Below, piece by piece: positions 33,895 through 41,875 of a stretch of DNA of 64,000 nt (position 1 is its first letter; every line of letters begins with the position of its first letter). Origin of the DNA: Nonomuraea angiospora (GTDB taxonomy: Bacteria; Actinomycetota; Actinomycetes; Streptosporangiales; Streptosporangiaceae); the NCBI RefSeq assembly GCF_014873145.1, contig NZ_JADBEK010000001.1, positions 62,001 to 126,000 on the forward strand, read 5' to 3'. Position numbers and translations under genes: made by a program. The notes beneath the pieces were generated by a model. The model saw only the letters and a program-made list of their open reading frames with translations. It was not told the origin of the DNA and did not search any database.

Positions 33895-34851
33895 ATGGAC
33901 CTCGCCGTCACGAACATCGACCTGCCGTGGCCCGCCCGGGTCGCCGCGTCGGACGGGACCACGGTCTGGTGCTCGGCGGCCGGCCGGATGCGGGTCTACA
34001 CCGCCTCCGGCGCCCCGCTGGACGGCGGCGAGGCGGTGCGGCTGCCGGAGCTGAGCTCCCTGGCGGCGGTCCCGGCTACGGTGCCGCGTACGGCGGGCGT
34101 GCCGGGCACGCTGCCCGAGACCGTGATCGTGCCCAGGACGTTCGCGGGGCCGCCCCACCTGGGCTCGTTATCCGAGAGCCCGCTGCGGGGCACGCTGGCG
34201 GGGACCGCGCAGGGCCGGGTCCACTGGCTCGACCCCGCCGGCGCCCCGCTCGCCACCGCACCCCTCAGCACCGGGCCCCTCAGCACCGGGCCCCTCAGCA
34301 CCGGGCCCCTCAGCACCGGGCCCTTCGACGGCCGCGTGCTCGCGGGCGGCGGCGAGATCTGGGCCGTCGGCGCGGAGCGGGCACGCAGGCTGACCGCGCC
34401 CGGCGACCTCGGCGAGCCCGTGGAGTTACCCGGCCTGGACCGGTGCGCGGTCGAGGGCGAGCGGCTGTGGTGGACGTCGAAGCGGGACACCCTGGTGCGC
34501 GGCGGCCCGAGGGAGGTGGACCTGTGGACCCGCGAGCGCGGCGGCATGACCGTCTGCGCGGGCTCCCTGTGGATCAGCGTGGCGGGCGGTCTGGAGCGGG
34601 TGTCCGCCTGGTCGGGGGAGCCGCGCCGGTTCGTGAAGCTGCCGAAGGGGCCGGTGCCGTTCCTGGTCTGCGCGAACGGGGTGCTGGCGGGCGGGGAACG
34701 CGACCTGTTCGTGCTGGACCCGGCCGCGGGGGCCGCCGCCCGCGTGATCCGGCTGGGCCTGAAGACCCGCCTGGCGATGGTGGTCGCGGCCGGCAAGCAC
34801 ATCTGGGCCTTCCCCGCCGACCGCCCCCAGGCCCTGATCGTGCCGCTGTGA
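33895..34851 (+). CDS. Propeller-like protein of unknown function with a PLSTG repeat
   Basis: The 318-residue soluble protein is built from short beta-rich segments (TTVWCSAAGRMRVYTASG, GGGEIWAVGAERARRL, GSLWISVAGGLERVSAWSG, KHIWAFPADRPQALIV), which suggests a beta-propeller. No signal peptide or catalytic motif is visible. ATG 33895 has TATGGT 6 bases upstream and no Shine-Dalgarno, so it is probably leaderless. A fourfold PLSTG repeat interrupts the middle. It is divergent from the FAD oxidase and its neighbours give no hint of function. Confidence 0.75.
   Translation: MDLAVTNIDLPWPARVAASDGTTVWCSAAGRMRVYTASGAPLDGGEAVRLPELSSLAAVPATVPRTAGVPGTLPETVIVPRTFAGPPHLGSLSESPLRGTLAGTAQGRVHWLDPAGAPLATAPLSTGPLSTGPLSTGPLSTGPFDGRVLAGGGEIWAVGAERARRLTAPGDLGEPVELPGLDRCAVEGERLWWTSKRDTLVRGGPREVDLWTRERGGMTVCAGSLWISVAGGLERVSAWSGEPRRFVKLPKGPVPFLVCANGVLAGGERDLFVLDPAAGAAARVIRLGLKTRLAMVVAAGKHIWAFPADRPQALIVPL
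34261..34320 (+). repeat. Four perfect 15-bp tandem repeats (PLSTG)
   Basis: CCCCTCAGCACCGGG occurs four times without a mismatch and in frame. Perfect identity means very recent expansion; copy number probably varies between strains without disrupting the frame. Confidence 0.97.
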
Positions 34852-35125
34852 GAGCGAACGGCCGGCGGCGAGCTACGCCTTCGACCGCCCTCCGACGCAT
34901 CAGCGGATCCTCAAGTCGGCTCGCCTGAAGCATCCGGTCAGGCGAGCATCGGACATCGGATGCGGGGCCGGCGTGTCTACTGCCGCGCTCGCGCCGTTGG
35001 CCGAGTGTGTGATCGGCCTGGAGCCGGTCCCGGGATGCTCGTGCACCGGCGATCCGTCGCGCCGTCCGCTCGATTCGTCATCGGCGCACGGCGGTCTCTC
35101 CGTGGGGGCGGGGCGAAGGGCATAA
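34850..35125 (+). pseudogene. Decayed class I SAM-dependent methyltransferase gene
   Basis: Starting in the frame of base 34850 the text reads SYAFDRPP...RILKSARLKHPVRRASDIGCGAGVSTAALAPLA in pieces, then CVIGLEPVPG. DIGCGAG is motif I of SAM methyltransferases, and the acidic VIGLEP is motif II. After about 35033 the continuation MLVHRRSVAPSARFVIGA, typical of the family, is in another frame, so a frameshift is present. Only about a third of a normal gene remains, with no clean start, and the original frame stops at TAA 35123. Confidence 0.65.
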
Positions 35126-35134
35126 GCGGGGACG

Positions 35135-35260
35135 GTGCTGATCGGGGAGCCGGCGCGGGCGAGCGGCGTCACCGTCCGGGCCCTGCGCTATTGCGAGCAG
35201 CAGGGTCCGCTCCAGCCGGAGGGGACGTCTCGCTGGGGCCGGCCTGCCCGCCCCGGCTGA
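35135..35260 (+). pseudogene. Truncated MerR-family regulator fragment
   Basis: GTG 35135 opens a 41-codon frame reading VLIGEPARASGVTVRALRYC then EQQGPLQPEG. It matches the start of MerR regulators (IGELARRAGVSVRALRYYEQQGLL), with ELA changed to EPA and YYE to YCE, and stops after 41 codons. The rest of the gene is absent. It overlaps, antisense, the last 24 codons and stop of the next membrane-protein gene. Confidence 0.65.
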
Positions 35261-36567
35261 TCGTGGCGCACCGCCCTCTGGCCGCGCCGGCCAGGGAAGA
35301 TCTGGATGAGGAGGTGCTGGGGGGTGAGCTCCTCCCACGCGGGCTCCCGATAGTGGACCCGGATGCGGTAGGTGCCCTTGCCGGCGAAAGCCATGTTGGG
35401 CATCTGGGGTCCGCCCATGGCGTCGCCCAGTTCGATCGTTCCCGACGGGCTGGCGTAGCCGACCTCGACCACGCGGTCCCAGCCCTTCTTCTCCAGGGGA
35501 GGCCGCTGCCTGTACGCCTCGACGGTGACGCAGTTCTCGTAGTCGGAGTGCGTGAGGATCATGAGATGTCCCGGGCCGGTGGCGACCAGCCCGTCGTCCT
35601 GCGCCGTGGTCAGCAGATCGTCATCCCAGTCCTCGGTCTCCAGGGCTTCGATCACGCCGTAGTCGGTGAAGATCCGATCGTGGGCGACCCGGACGGGCCT
35701 GACCCGGGGCCGGTGCCGGTTCGCGTCGCAGATCTTCTGGCTTCTCGCCTCCTCGGCCTGGATCTCGGCCTGTTGCGCCGCTCGCTCCCGCCGTGCCACC
35801 TCGGCGGCCGGCGGGCAGATGCTCGCGATCAGGTACGGATCGACGCCCGGAGCGGGGAAGGCGGCACACTGCCGGCGCCCGTAGGCCAGCGCCAGATGGT
35901 CGCCCACCTTCGTGAAAAGTCCCCTCTGGTGCATCGTGCACAGGAAGACCTGCTCGGGATCCCGCGAATCCCCGCATTTGCTGACCGGCCCCGGAACGAA
36001 GTCGCTCACCGGCGCGAACGCCAGCAGCCCCAGCGCGGCCGAGACGGCGAGCCCGCGCCGGAACCACCGCGCCCGCAGCGTCCGCCGCACCAGGTATCGG
36101 GGGTTCCGCACCGCGGCCAGCATGCAGAGCGCCGCCGCGGCGGGACCGACCTGCCAGCCGGTGAGGTACGCGACGCCCTCCAGCCCGCCCCACACGTCCA
36201 GGCAGCCCCGGTCCAGCACCAGATCCACGGCCACGGCCACGGGGCCGGACCCGGCCACCAGCACGAGCGCGACCGCCGCGGTCCAGGCGAACAGCCGCCC
36301 GATCCACGGCCGCCCCAGCCACGAGGCCAGCCAGTGCACCGCGAAGGCCAGCACCACCACCGGCCCCCCGCCGTACCAGAACAGCGGCACCCACGCGGCC
36401 ACCGGCCACAGCACGGCCGAGATCTCCGAGGTCGCGTCATGGCCGGGGCATGAGGCGAAACCGAAGTAGCCGTAGCTGAAGGACTCCGGCAGCAAGCGCC
36501 CGTACAGGGTCCCCGCCACCGAGGCCAGGAGCGCGGTGAGCCACCATAATCGCGATCTTCTCGACAC
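35188..36567 (-). CDS. Polytopic membrane protein with C-terminal soluble domain, unknown function
   Basis: The 459-residue protein has about five membrane helices in its first 190 residues. A soluble part with Cys residues (SKCGDSRDPEQVFLCTM) and a coiled stretch (RRERAAQQAEIQAEEARSQK) follow, then a compact C-terminal domain from DRIFTDYGVIEALE to LLIQIFPG. That domain resembles a widespread actinobacterial domain of unknown role. About the last 30 residues (from RRGQRAVRHDQ) run through non-coding relic DNA antisense to a MerR fragment and are probably a read-through tail after loss of the native stop. Confidence 0.7.
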   Translation of the reverse strand: MSRRSRLWWLTALLASVAGTLYGRLLPESFSYGYFGFASCPGHDATSEISAVLWPVAAWVPLFWYGGGPVVVLAFAVHWLASWLGRPWIGRLFAWTAAVALVLVAGSGPVAVAVDLVLDRGCLDVWGGLEGVAYLTGWQVGPAAAALCMLAAVRNPRYLVRRTLRARWFRRGLAVSAALGLLAFAPVSDFVPGPVSKCGDSRDPEQVFLCTMHQRGLFTKVGDHLALAYGRRQCAAFPAPGVDPYLIASICPPAAEVARRERAAQQAEIQAEEARSQKICDANRHRPRVRPVRVAHDRIFTDYGVIEALETEDWDDDLLTTAQDDGLVATGPGHLMILTHSDYENCVTVEAYRQRPPLEKKGWDRVVEVGYASPSGTIELGDAMGGPQMPNMAFAGKGTYRIRVHYREPAWEELTPQHLLIQIFPGRRGQRAVRHDQPGRAGRPQRDVPSGWSGPCCSQ

Positions 36568-36762
36568 GGCCCCTCAACTTACTGGCCCCGGGTCCCTCCT
36601 TGGCCCCTCTTTAACGCCCTAATGTGCGAAGAGTCCACCGCAGCCCTGGGAGGCCCCACGCGTCGGCGTCTGACGCGTCGCCGTGTCCCGCTCGCTATAA
36701 GTGGCTAACCGACTACGGAGTGTGCATGATTAGGGGGTTGTCTCTTCTAGAAGGGATCTGAT

Positions 36763-37065
36763 ATGCGTTCCATCCTCGCCGTGCTGACCGTGGCCGCCAC
36801 GGCCGTCACGCTCACCGCCACCCCTGCCTCCGCCGCCTCGGGATCCGTGATCGTCCGCACCCTCGGCGAAGCCACGTGGGGGATCGGGGACCCACGGCCC
36901 AGCGAATGCCACGACCTCGGCCCGGGCTTCCACGCCGTGATCAACGAAACCGACGGCCCGCTCCTCGTCTTCCCCGACCACGCCTGTGACGGCGAGGCCA
37001 TCCTCGTGCACGCCTGGGACAACACCGAATACGGCCTGCACTACTCCTTCCAGGCGCTGACCTGA
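36763..37065 (+). CDS. Small secreted protein of unknown function
   Basis: The 100-residue protein has a clear signal peptide (MRSILAVLTVAATAVTL through ASAAS) and a mature part of about 74 residues with two Cys (SECHDLG and HACDGEA) that could form a disulfide. The mature chain is acidic and beta-rich. ATG 36763 follows AGAAGGGA by 6 bases. The family is not recognised; comparable small secreted proteins are common in Streptosporangiales and Streptomyces. It stands alone between a divergent membrane gene and a LacI gene. Confidence 0.8.
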   Translation: MRSILAVLTVAATAVTLTATPASAASGSVIVRTLGEATWGIGDPRPSECHDLGPGFHAVINETDGPLLVFPDHACDGEAILVHAWDNTEYGLHYSFQALT

Positions 37066-37208
37066 CGACCGCTGTCATAGCCGCGCGGCCGCACCGCGCC
37101 CTGTCCGGGGCGGTGCGGCCGGGCTCTCCGGGCGCCGGGCGGACGCGCCTGACCGCGGCCCCGGGCGGAGGTTGTCACCTGTAGTGTCGAACCCCTGGTC
37201 GAAGGCGT

Positions 37209-37218
37209 TATGATCATA
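37209..37218. promoter_or_regulatory. Palindrome TATGATCATA before a lacI gene
   Basis: This perfect 10-bp palindrome lies 27 bases upstream of ATG 37246, in the only AT-rich part of the gap. The position suits an autoregulatory operator or a -10 region of the LacI gene. Confidence 0.4.
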
Positions 37219-37245
37219 GCGACGTCACGCCTGCGACGAGGAACG

Positions 37246-38244
37246 ATGTCGAGCATCAAAGAGGTCGCCCGGCTCGCCGGGGTCTCCGTCGGCACGGTGA
37301 GCAATGTGCTCAACCGGCCCGACATGGTGGCCCCCGACACCCGGCTGCGGGTGCGGGCCGCGATCGCCCGCCTCGGCTACGTCCGCAACGGCTCCGCCCG
37401 GCAGCTGCGGGCCGGCCACAGCCGGACCATCGGCGTGGTCGCGCTCGACCTGGCCAACCCGTTCTTCATCGACGTGCTGCGCGGCGTCGAGACCGCCGCG
37501 CAGCGGGTCGAGCTCACCGTGATGGTCTTCAACAGCAACAAGGACGCCGACCGCGAGGCGGGGCTGCTGGAGACGTTCGAGGAGCAGCGCCCGCTGGGTG
37601 TCCTGATCACGCCGGTCAACGACAGCGCCGAGGAGGAGCGGCTGGGCCGGCTCGTCTCGCGCGGCATCCCGGTGGTGCGCTTCGACAGCTCGGCCCCGCA
37701 CAGCCACGGCTGCGCGGTCGCGGTCGACGACGTGCTCGGCGGGCGGCTGGCCGGCCGGCACCTGCGCGAGCGGGGGCACCGTCACATCGCGTTCGCCGGC
37801 GGGCCGTTCACCGTCCGCCAGGTGCGGGAGCGGCACGAGGGCCTGTCCGCCGTGCTCTCGCCGGACGACCGGCTGACCGTCATCCCCCTGCCCGACCTCA
37901 CCATCGCCACCGGGCGGCTGGCCGGGGAGGAGATCGCCACCCGGCCGCCGTCCGAGCGGCCCACCGCGGTCTTCTGCGCCAACGACCTGGTGGCCATCGG
38001 GGTGCTGCAGGAGATGACGCAGCGCGGGCTGCGGGTCCCGGACGACCTGGCCATCCTCGGCTACGACGACATCGACTTCGCCGCGGCGGCCGCCGTGCCG
38101 CTGTCGTCCATCCGGCAGCCGCGCGAGCAGCTCGGCCACACGGCGGCGCTGATGCTGCTGGAGGAGGCCAACCGGCCCGCCGGGCACGAGCACCGCCAGG
38201 TGATCTTCCAACCCGACCTGGTGGCACGCGCCTCCACCAGGTAA
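37246..38244 (+). CDS. LacI-family transcriptional regulator
   Basis: The 332-residue protein has a LacI helix-turn-helix (SSIKEVARLAGVSVGTVSNVLNRP) and a full effector domain (TIGVVALDLANPFFIDVLRG, GHRHIAFAGGP, AVFCANDLVAIGVLQEM, ILGYDDIDFAAAAAVPLSSI). ATG 37246 follows GAGGA by 3 bases; a longer start at ATG 37210 falls inside the palindrome and is less likely. No sugar-utilisation gene is adjacent, so its targets lie elsewhere or it acts globally. Confidence 0.92.
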   Translation: MSSIKEVARLAGVSVGTVSNVLNRPDMVAPDTRLRVRAAIARLGYVRNGSARQLRAGHSRTIGVVALDLANPFFIDVLRGVETAAQRVELTVMVFNSNKDADREAGLLETFEEQRPLGVLITPVNDSAEEERLGRLVSRGIPVVRFDSSAPHSHGCAVAVDDVLGGRLAGRHLRERGHRHIAFAGGPFTVRQVRERHEGLSAVLSPDDRLTVIPLPDLTIATGRLAGEEIATRPPSERPTAVFCANDLVAIGVLQEMTQRGLRVPDDLAILGYDDIDFAAAAAVPLSSIRQPREQLGHTAALMLLEEANRPAGHEHRQVIFQPDLVARASTR

Positions 38245-38299
38245 CCCACCGCACCGCGAGCCCGGCGACGGAAGGGGCGCGCCCGCCCGGGTCCACCTC

Positions 38300-38352
38300 G
38301 CCCTCCGAGGGCGTCGGGTGTGCCCGCCGGCCCCACGCCGCCCTCCGAGGGC
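38300..38352. repeat. Paired GCCCTCCGAGGGC palindromes between convergent genes
   Basis: The 13-base palindrome occurs at 38300-38312 and 38340-38352, 40 bases apart, between the convergent lacI and pemK-like genes. Each can fold as a 5-bp stem with a CCG loop. A bidirectional termination role is plausible but unproven. Confidence 0.4.
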
Positions 38353-38393
38353 GCCGCCGCGTGAGGGCGCCATGGCCGGCGTGGGCGAGGGGG

Positions 38394-38825
38394 CTACCGG
38401 GCGGCGTCCCAGCCGTAGGTCTTCATGAGCCGGGCCGCCACCCGCGCGAAACGGTCGCCGTCGAGCACCGCGCCCTCGCGCCGGATGTCGTCCTCGTCCA
38501 GCACGAACACCCGGTCCAGCCGTACGTACGACACCCGCTCGTCCCGGCCCCAGGCGCCCAGCTCCACCCAGTCGGGCCCGTCGTCGCCCTTGCTGGACAG
38601 CATCACGCCGAGGAGCCGGCGCCCGGTGCGGCCCACGACCAGCAGGGGACGGTCCTTGCCGCGGGACGGGTCCTCCTCGTAAGGGACCCAGGCCCAGACG
38701 ATCTCCCCCGGGTCGGCCAGGCCGTCGAGGTCGGGGGAGTAGGACAGGGTGGCCGAGTCGCCGAGGGAGTGGATCTCGCGTACCGCGCCCCGCACGGGCC
38801 GGGGGTCCTCACCTAGATCGCGCAT
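38394..38825 (-). CDS. Solitary PemK/MazF-like protein
   Basis: The 143-residue protein contains the PemK/MazF core: PGEIVWAWVPYEEDPSRGKDRPLLVVGR, given in two halves here as the N-terminal beta strands with conserved Pro-Gly-x-Val/Ile-Trp and K-x-RPxLVV, then WVELGAWGRDERVSYVRLDRVFVLDEDDI. Family members are mRNA-cleaving ribonucleases of toxin-antitoxin pairs. No antitoxin-like gene flanks it, so it may be an orphan or a housekeeping derivative. ATG 38825 has TAGGCT 6 bases upstream (minus strand), consistent with leaderless expression. Confidence 0.75.
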   Translation of the reverse strand: MRDLGEDPRPVRGAVREIHSLGDSATLSYSPDLDGLADPGEIVWAWVPYEEDPSRGKDRPLLVVGRTGRRLLGVMLSSKGDDGPDWVELGAWGRDERVSYVRLDRVFVLDEDDIRREGAVLDGDRFARVAARLMKTYGWDAAR

Positions 38826-38991
38826 TGGGGGAGCCTACGGCGGCGCGCCGCCGAAATCCAGCCGAGCCTCCTCCCGCCGGAGAGGCCGGCCCGCCCGCCA
38901 CGACGCCCTGATAGTGGCCGTCCTGTGCTTCACCGCGTGCGCCGCCGTCGTGCTGTACGGCATCTACCTGATCGTGCCTCAGTTCCACTGA
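38749..38991 (+). CDS. Possible small membrane protein (doubtful)
   Basis: A frame ending at 38991 encodes a basic stretch followed by a good membrane helix (DALIVAVLCFTACAAVVLYG) and IYLIVPQFH. The only ATG, at 38749, lies antisense inside the PemK-like gene; a shorter product from a non-ATG start after 38825 is equally possible. The helix is the sole support. Confidence 0.25.
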   Translation: MAESPREWISRTAPRTGRGSSPRSRIGGAYGGAPPKSSRASSRRRGRPARHDALIVAVLCFTACAAVVLYGIYLIVPQFH

Positions 38992-40058
38992 GCGAAGAAG
39001 GTCCTGATGTCGCCGGCCAGCAGCTCGGGGGCCTGCAGGGCGGCGTAGTGGCCGCCCGTCGCGAACTCCGACCAGTGGACCACGTTGTGCGCCCGCTCGG
39101 CGTAGCGCCGGACCGTGCTGTCCCCGGGGAAGACCGCCACGCCCGTCGGGGTCCCGCCCGGCGCGTCCGGCACCGCCCAGTCGCCGCCGCTCTCCCGGTA
39201 GATGCGGGTGGAGGAGCCGGCCGTGCCGGTGAGCCAGAGGATGCTGACGTCGGTGAGGACGTCGTCGGCGGGCACCCCGCCCACGTCCCGCCCCCAGGAG
39301 GCGAACGCGTCGAGGGTCCAGCCGAGCAGCCCGGCCGGCGAGTCCGCCAGGGCGTACGCGAGCGTCTGCGGCCTGGTGCCCTGGACGGCCGCGTACCCGG
39401 AGAACTCCTTCCGCCACCGCTCGACGCCCCGGGCCCGCTCCCGCTCGGCCTCGGTCAGGCCCGACATGTCGTCGGTGACGAACGCGGTGAGAGCGTTCAC
39501 GTGCACGCCGACCACCCGTTCGGGGGCCAGCCGCGCCACGGCGGGGGAGACCAGGGCGCCGAAGTCGCCGCCCTGCGCGCCGTAGCGCTCGTAGCCGAGC
39601 CGCGCCATCAGCTCGGCCCAGGCGGCGGCGACCCGCCGCACGCCCCAGCCCGGCTCCGTCGTGGGGCCCGAGAACGCGAACCCCGGGATGGACGGGATGA
39701 CCAGGTGGAAGTCCCGGCTGAGCGGCCCGGCGACGCGCGAGAAGTCCGCGAACGTGCTGGGCCAGCCGTGCGTCAGCAGCAGCGGCAGCGCGTCCGGCCG
39801 GGGGGAGCGCACGTGCGCGAAGTGCACGCGCTGCCCGTCGATCACGGTCGTGTACTGCGGGAACGCGTTGAGCCTGGCCTCGTGCGCGCGCCAGGAGTAG
39901 CCGTCGAGCCAGTACGCGGCCAGCTCGCCCACCGCCTCGGGCGGCGTCCCGTACGACCAGCCGGCCCCGTCGAGGGCGTCGGGCCAGCGGGTACGCTCCA
40001 GCCGCTCGCGCAGGTCGTCGAGCCGGTCCTGGGATATGTCGATGACGAATTCGTCCAT
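38979..40058 (-). CDS. Epoxide hydrolase (EHN domain, alpha/beta hydrolase)
   Basis: The 359-residue enzyme starts with the N-terminal EHN segment (DRLDDLRERLERTRWPDA) typical of microsomal-type epoxide hydrolases. The alpha/beta-hydrolase core has HGWP at 97-100 (oxyanion region), the nucleophile Asp165 in AQGGDFG and the base His in ATGGHYAALQAPE. It opens epoxides to diols. ATG 40058 has TAGCGT 7 bases ahead (minus strand) and no Shine-Dalgarno. It is divergent from a WYL regulator 42 bases away, a common arrangement that suggests control by that regulator. Confidence 0.93.
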   Translation of the reverse strand: MDEFVIDISQDRLDDLRERLERTRWPDALDGAGWSYGTPPEAVGELAAYWLDGYSWRAHEARLNAFPQYTTVIDGQRVHFAHVRSPRPDALPLLLTHGWPSTFADFSRVAGPLSRDFHLVIPSIPGFAFSGPTTEPGWGVRRVAAAWAELMARLGYERYGAQGGDFGALVSPAVARLAPERVVGVHVNALTAFVTDDMSGLTEAERERARGVERWRKEFSGYAAVQGTRPQTLAYALADSPAGLLGWTLDAFASWGRDVGGVPADDVLTDVSILWLTGTAGSSTRIYRESGGDWAVPDAPGGTPTGVAVFPGDSTVRRYAERAHNVVHWSEFATGGHYAALQAPELLAGDIRTFFAQWN

Positions 40059-40100
40059 ACCCGCAACGCTAGGAGCCATCGCGGCCAGATTCGGGCCACA

Positions 40101-41054
40101 ATGGTGCCCGTGTTGGACACCTCGGCGAGATTGCTACGCCTGCTGGCCCTCCTGCAGGCCCGGCACGAGTGGTCCGGCGCCGACCTGGCGGAGCGGCTCG
40201 GCGTCGCCCCCCGGACGATGCGCCGCGACGTCGACCGGCTGCGCAGCCTCGGCTACCCGGTCCACTCGACGCCCGGCGTCTGCGGCGGCTACCGGCTGGG
40301 CGCGGGCGCGGAGCTGCCGCCGCTGCTGCTCGACGACGAGGAGGCCGTGGCGGTCGCGGTCGGCCTGCGCACCGCCGCGAACGGCACCGTGACCGGCATC
40401 GAGGAGACCTCCCTGCGCGCGCTGGCCAAGCTCGAACAGGTCCTGCCCGCCCGCCTGCGCCGGCGGGTCAACACGCTGCAGCGGCACACCGTACGCATCA
40501 ACCGCGAGGGCCCCACCGTGGACGCGGACGTGCTCACCCGCGTCGCCGCCGCCTGCCGCGACCACGAGCAGCTCCGCTTCGACTACACCGGCCACCGGGG
40601 CGGGAGCGCGCTCAGGAGGGCCGAGCCGCACAGCCTCGTCACCAAGGGCAACCGCTGGTACCTGGTCGGCTGGGACGCCGACCGCGGCGACTGGCGCACG
40701 TACCGGGCCGACCGGATGCGCCTGCGGACCCCGAACGGCCCCCGCTTCACGCCGCGCGAGCCGCCCGCCCCCGACGTCGCCGCCTGGGTGCAGCACCGCC
40801 TGGCACACGAGATGTGGCCGTACGAGAGCCGCTTCCTGCTGCGCGCCCCCGCCGCGCGGATCGAGGGCCGCACGGCCGGCACCGTCGAGCCGGTGGACGA
40901 GCACACCTGCCTGCTCACCCTGCGCGGCGACGACCTGCGCCTGATGGCCACGGTGGTGGCCTTCCTGGACGTGGACTTCGAGGTGCTGGAGCCCGTGGAG
41001 CTGAAGGAGCACCTGCGGGCTCTCGGCGAACGGCTGCTCTGCTCTAGAATCTGA
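40101..41054 (+). CDS. YafY-type transcriptional regulator (HTH_11 plus WYL domain)
   Basis: The 317-residue protein has an N-terminal winged helix (RLLRLLALLQARHEWSGADL, APRTMRRDVDRLRSLGYPV) and a WYL domain (LVTKGNRWYLVGWDADRGDW, YRADRM), then a WCX-like C-terminus. WYL regulators bind small ligands or nucleic acid and control stress and metabolic genes. ATG 40101 is the first start; GTG 40110 is possible. It is divergent from the epoxide hydrolase and ends 4 bases before a thioesterase gene, which may be co-transcribed. Confidence 0.9.
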   Translation: MVPVLDTSARLLRLLALLQARHEWSGADLAERLGVAPRTMRRDVDRLRSLGYPVHSTPGVCGGYRLGAGAELPPLLLDDEEAVAVAVGLRTAANGTVTGIEETSLRALAKLEQVLPARLRRRVNTLQRHTVRINREGPTVDADVLTRVAAACRDHEQLRFDYTGHRGGSALRRAEPHSLVTKGNRWYLVGWDADRGDWRTYRADRMRLRTPNGPRFTPREPPAPDVAAWVQHRLAHEMWPYESRFLLRAPAARIEGRTAGTVEPVDEHTCLLTLRGDDLRLMATVVAFLDVDFEVLEPVELKEHLRALGERLLCSRI

Positions 41055-41058
41055 TTCT

Positions 41059-41838
41059 GTGTCAGCCTTCTTCACGCAGAAGAAGGGCGAGCTGGTGCCC
41101 GCGCCGCACGCCCGAGGTCCCTGGTCCCCCGACATGCTCCACGGCCGCCTGCTCGGCGGGCTCGCCGCCCGCGCCATCGAGCGGCGCTACGCCCAGCCGG
41201 GGCTGCACTTCGCCCGCCTGACGGTCGACCTGTTCCGCAACAGCCCGATGGTGCCGGTCACGGTGGAGACCTCGCTGATCAGGGCCGGGCGCCGGATCCT
41301 CGTGGCCGACGCGGTGATCACCACCGAGCAGGGGGTGATCGGGCGGGCCGGCGCGGTGCTGCTGCGGCAGGGGGAGCAGCCGGAGGGGGAGCAGACCTTC
41401 GTCACGCCCCCGTGGGACACGCCCGCGCCCTCCGGGCCGCCGGTGGACGGGCAGGTCACGTGGAAGCCGCCGTTCGACCTGTGGCGCGTCACCGAGTGGG
41501 CGGCGCCGGGGCCGGGGCGAGTGTGGCTGCGGGAGTCGTATCCGCTGGTGGACGAGGAGCCGCTGACGCCGTTCGTACGCGCGGCGCTGGCCGCCGACTT
41601 CGCCAGCCCGCTGAGCAACTCCGGGGTGGAGGGGCTGCGCTTCATCAACGCCGACTACACCATGACGCTCGCCCGGCTCCCGGCCGCGGAGCTGATCGGG
41701 GTCGAGGCCACCGGCCACCTGTCCGCCGACGGGGTCGCCACGGGGCAGGTCACCATGCATGACGCGAGCGGGCCGTTCGGGTTCTGCGTGGTCACGGCGG
41801 TCGCCAACACGATGGGCATCGGCGGCCGGCAGTCCTGA
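41059..41838 (+). CDS. Acyl-CoA thioesterase family protein (TesB-like double hotdog)
   Basis: The 259-residue protein has the two-hotdog layout of the TesB-like family (MLHGRLLGGLAARAIERRY, LTVDLFRNSPMVPVTVETSL, ADYTMTLARLPAAELIGVEA). It probably hydrolyses an acyl-CoA thioester. GTG 41059 has TAGAAT 8 bases upstream, overlapping the end of the WYL gene, so it may be read both from its own leaderless promoter and from upstream. The substrate chain length cannot be told from the sequence. Confidence 0.82.
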   Translation: MSAFFTQKKGELVPAPHARGPWSPDMLHGRLLGGLAARAIERRYAQPGLHFARLTVDLFRNSPMVPVTVETSLIRAGRRILVADAVITTEQGVIGRAGAVLLRQGEQPEGEQTFVTPPWDTPAPSGPPVDGQVTWKPPFDLWRVTEWAAPGPGRVWLRESYPLVDEEPLTPFVRAALAADFASPLSNSGVEGLRFINADYTMTLARLPAAELIGVEATGHLSADGVATGQVTMHDASGPFGFCVVTAVANTMGIGGRQS

Positions 41839-41852
41839 GGGGATTTGTCGTA

Positions 41853-41875
41853 CCCGCGGAGTAACCTTCCGCGGG
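41853..41875 (+). promoter_or_regulatory. Inverted repeat and -10 element before the AraC-type gene
   Basis: CCCGCGGA (41853-41860) and TCCGCGGG (41868-41875) are perfect arms around GTAACCT. The loop contains TAACCT (41862-41867), a fair -10 hexamer 7 bases before GTG 41875. It may be an operator over a leaderless promoter. Confidence 0.45.

Noticed and set aside
34441..35188. An active mobile element as cause of the merR/methyltransferase decay
   Set aside because: No inverted repeats, target duplication or transposase remnant was found around the relics.
38394..38991. The small membrane-helix frame (38749-38991) as antitoxin of the PemK-like protein
   Set aside because: It lies antisense and overlapping, has no DNA-binding or antitoxin features, and its start is uncertain.
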